NCBI GenBank assembly: GCA_946811185.2
Contig: OX328097.1
Coordinates: forward strand, 28,047,627-28,111,626
Reading direction: 5' to 3'
Origin: Hippopus hippopus
Taxonomy: Eukaryota > Mollusca > Bivalvia > Cardiida > Cardiidae
DNA: 64,000 nucleotides
Both the position numbers and the translations under genes were made by a program. Below are positions 63,920 through 64,000 of this stretch, piece by piece. How positions within the stretch are numbered: position 1 is the stretch's first letter; every line of letters starts with the position of its first letter. The notes under the pieces were generated by a model that was not told where the DNA came from, searched no databases, and worked only from the letters and a program-made list of their open reading frames with translations.

Positions 63920-64000
63920 TTAGCCCCTTACCCCACAATGCATACTTTTAAAAAATACCTAAAAAAGAATGCTTATGAAAACATTGTGGCAAAAGGAGTG
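63920..64000 (+). mobile_element. HP-A MITE cut by the window end
   Basis: CCCCTTACCCCACAATGC through GAAAACATTGTGGCAAAAGG. The remainder lies outside the window. Confidence 0.75.

Overview
This is eukaryotic, AT-rich, intron-dominated DNA, most probably from a bivalve mollusc. The clues are spliceosomal exons of a metazoan TRIM9/TRIM67-type E3 ligase, tRNA-derived SINEs with a shared central domain, a Helentron/pearl-like element with about 145-bp internal repeats whose ends resemble elements common in clams and oysters, and very dense MITEs. The species cannot be named from sequence alone.

The only convincing gene is on the + strand and runs through the whole window. Three internal exons are visible: 7915-8010 (32 codons), 19483-19716 (78 codons) and 46547-46703 (52 codons plus one base). 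They join in frame (phases 0-0, 0-0, 0-1) into part of a coiled coil followed by a COS-box-like segment. The RING and B-box exons should lie upstream of the window, and the FN3 and SPRY exons downstream. The complete introns are 11.5 kb and 26.8 kb. Almost every other open frame of 60-145 codons is a translation of a repeat; peptides of the type 'ENIVGKGENAGYQHFLLFPQ' come from the hairpin of one MITE family.

Repeats fill the introns. Family HP-A (about 228 bp, flanked by TTAA, ends CYCTTTACC/GGTAAAGRG, central palindrome with about 33-bp arms and a 1-base centre) occurs roughly 80-90 times in both orientations. Family HP-B (about 212 bp, also TTAA, ends CCCTTA../..TAAGGG, different central hairpin) has about 15 good copies plus fragments. 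Both look like piggyBac-type non-autonomous elements. Family C (about 263 bp, ends GAGCC../..GGCTC), family D (ends TTCACCAA../..TTGGTGAA), a long foldback element (25365-25855), two short Helentron-like remnants (15209, 36028), at least eight SINE copies and several tandem arrays (198 bp at 9.9 kb, 156 bp at 28.8 kb, 145 bp at 38 kb, about 190 bp at 60 kb) make up most of the rest.

The layering is readable. HP-A and HP-B copies sit inside older HP-A copies at TTAA sites, often at the same internal positions, or abut neighbours through one shared TTAA. SINEs and a C element interrupt other HP-A copies. Two HP-A copies end 22 and 28 bp upstream of TRIM exons, so the branch-point regions of two 3' splice sites probably lie in or beside MITE termini. 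Orientation convention below: + means the HP-A end with CACACAATCCC comes first ('left end'); - means the end with CAAAATTTTAGAC ('right end') comes first. Boundaries of degenerate copies are approximate. All family assignments are by eye.
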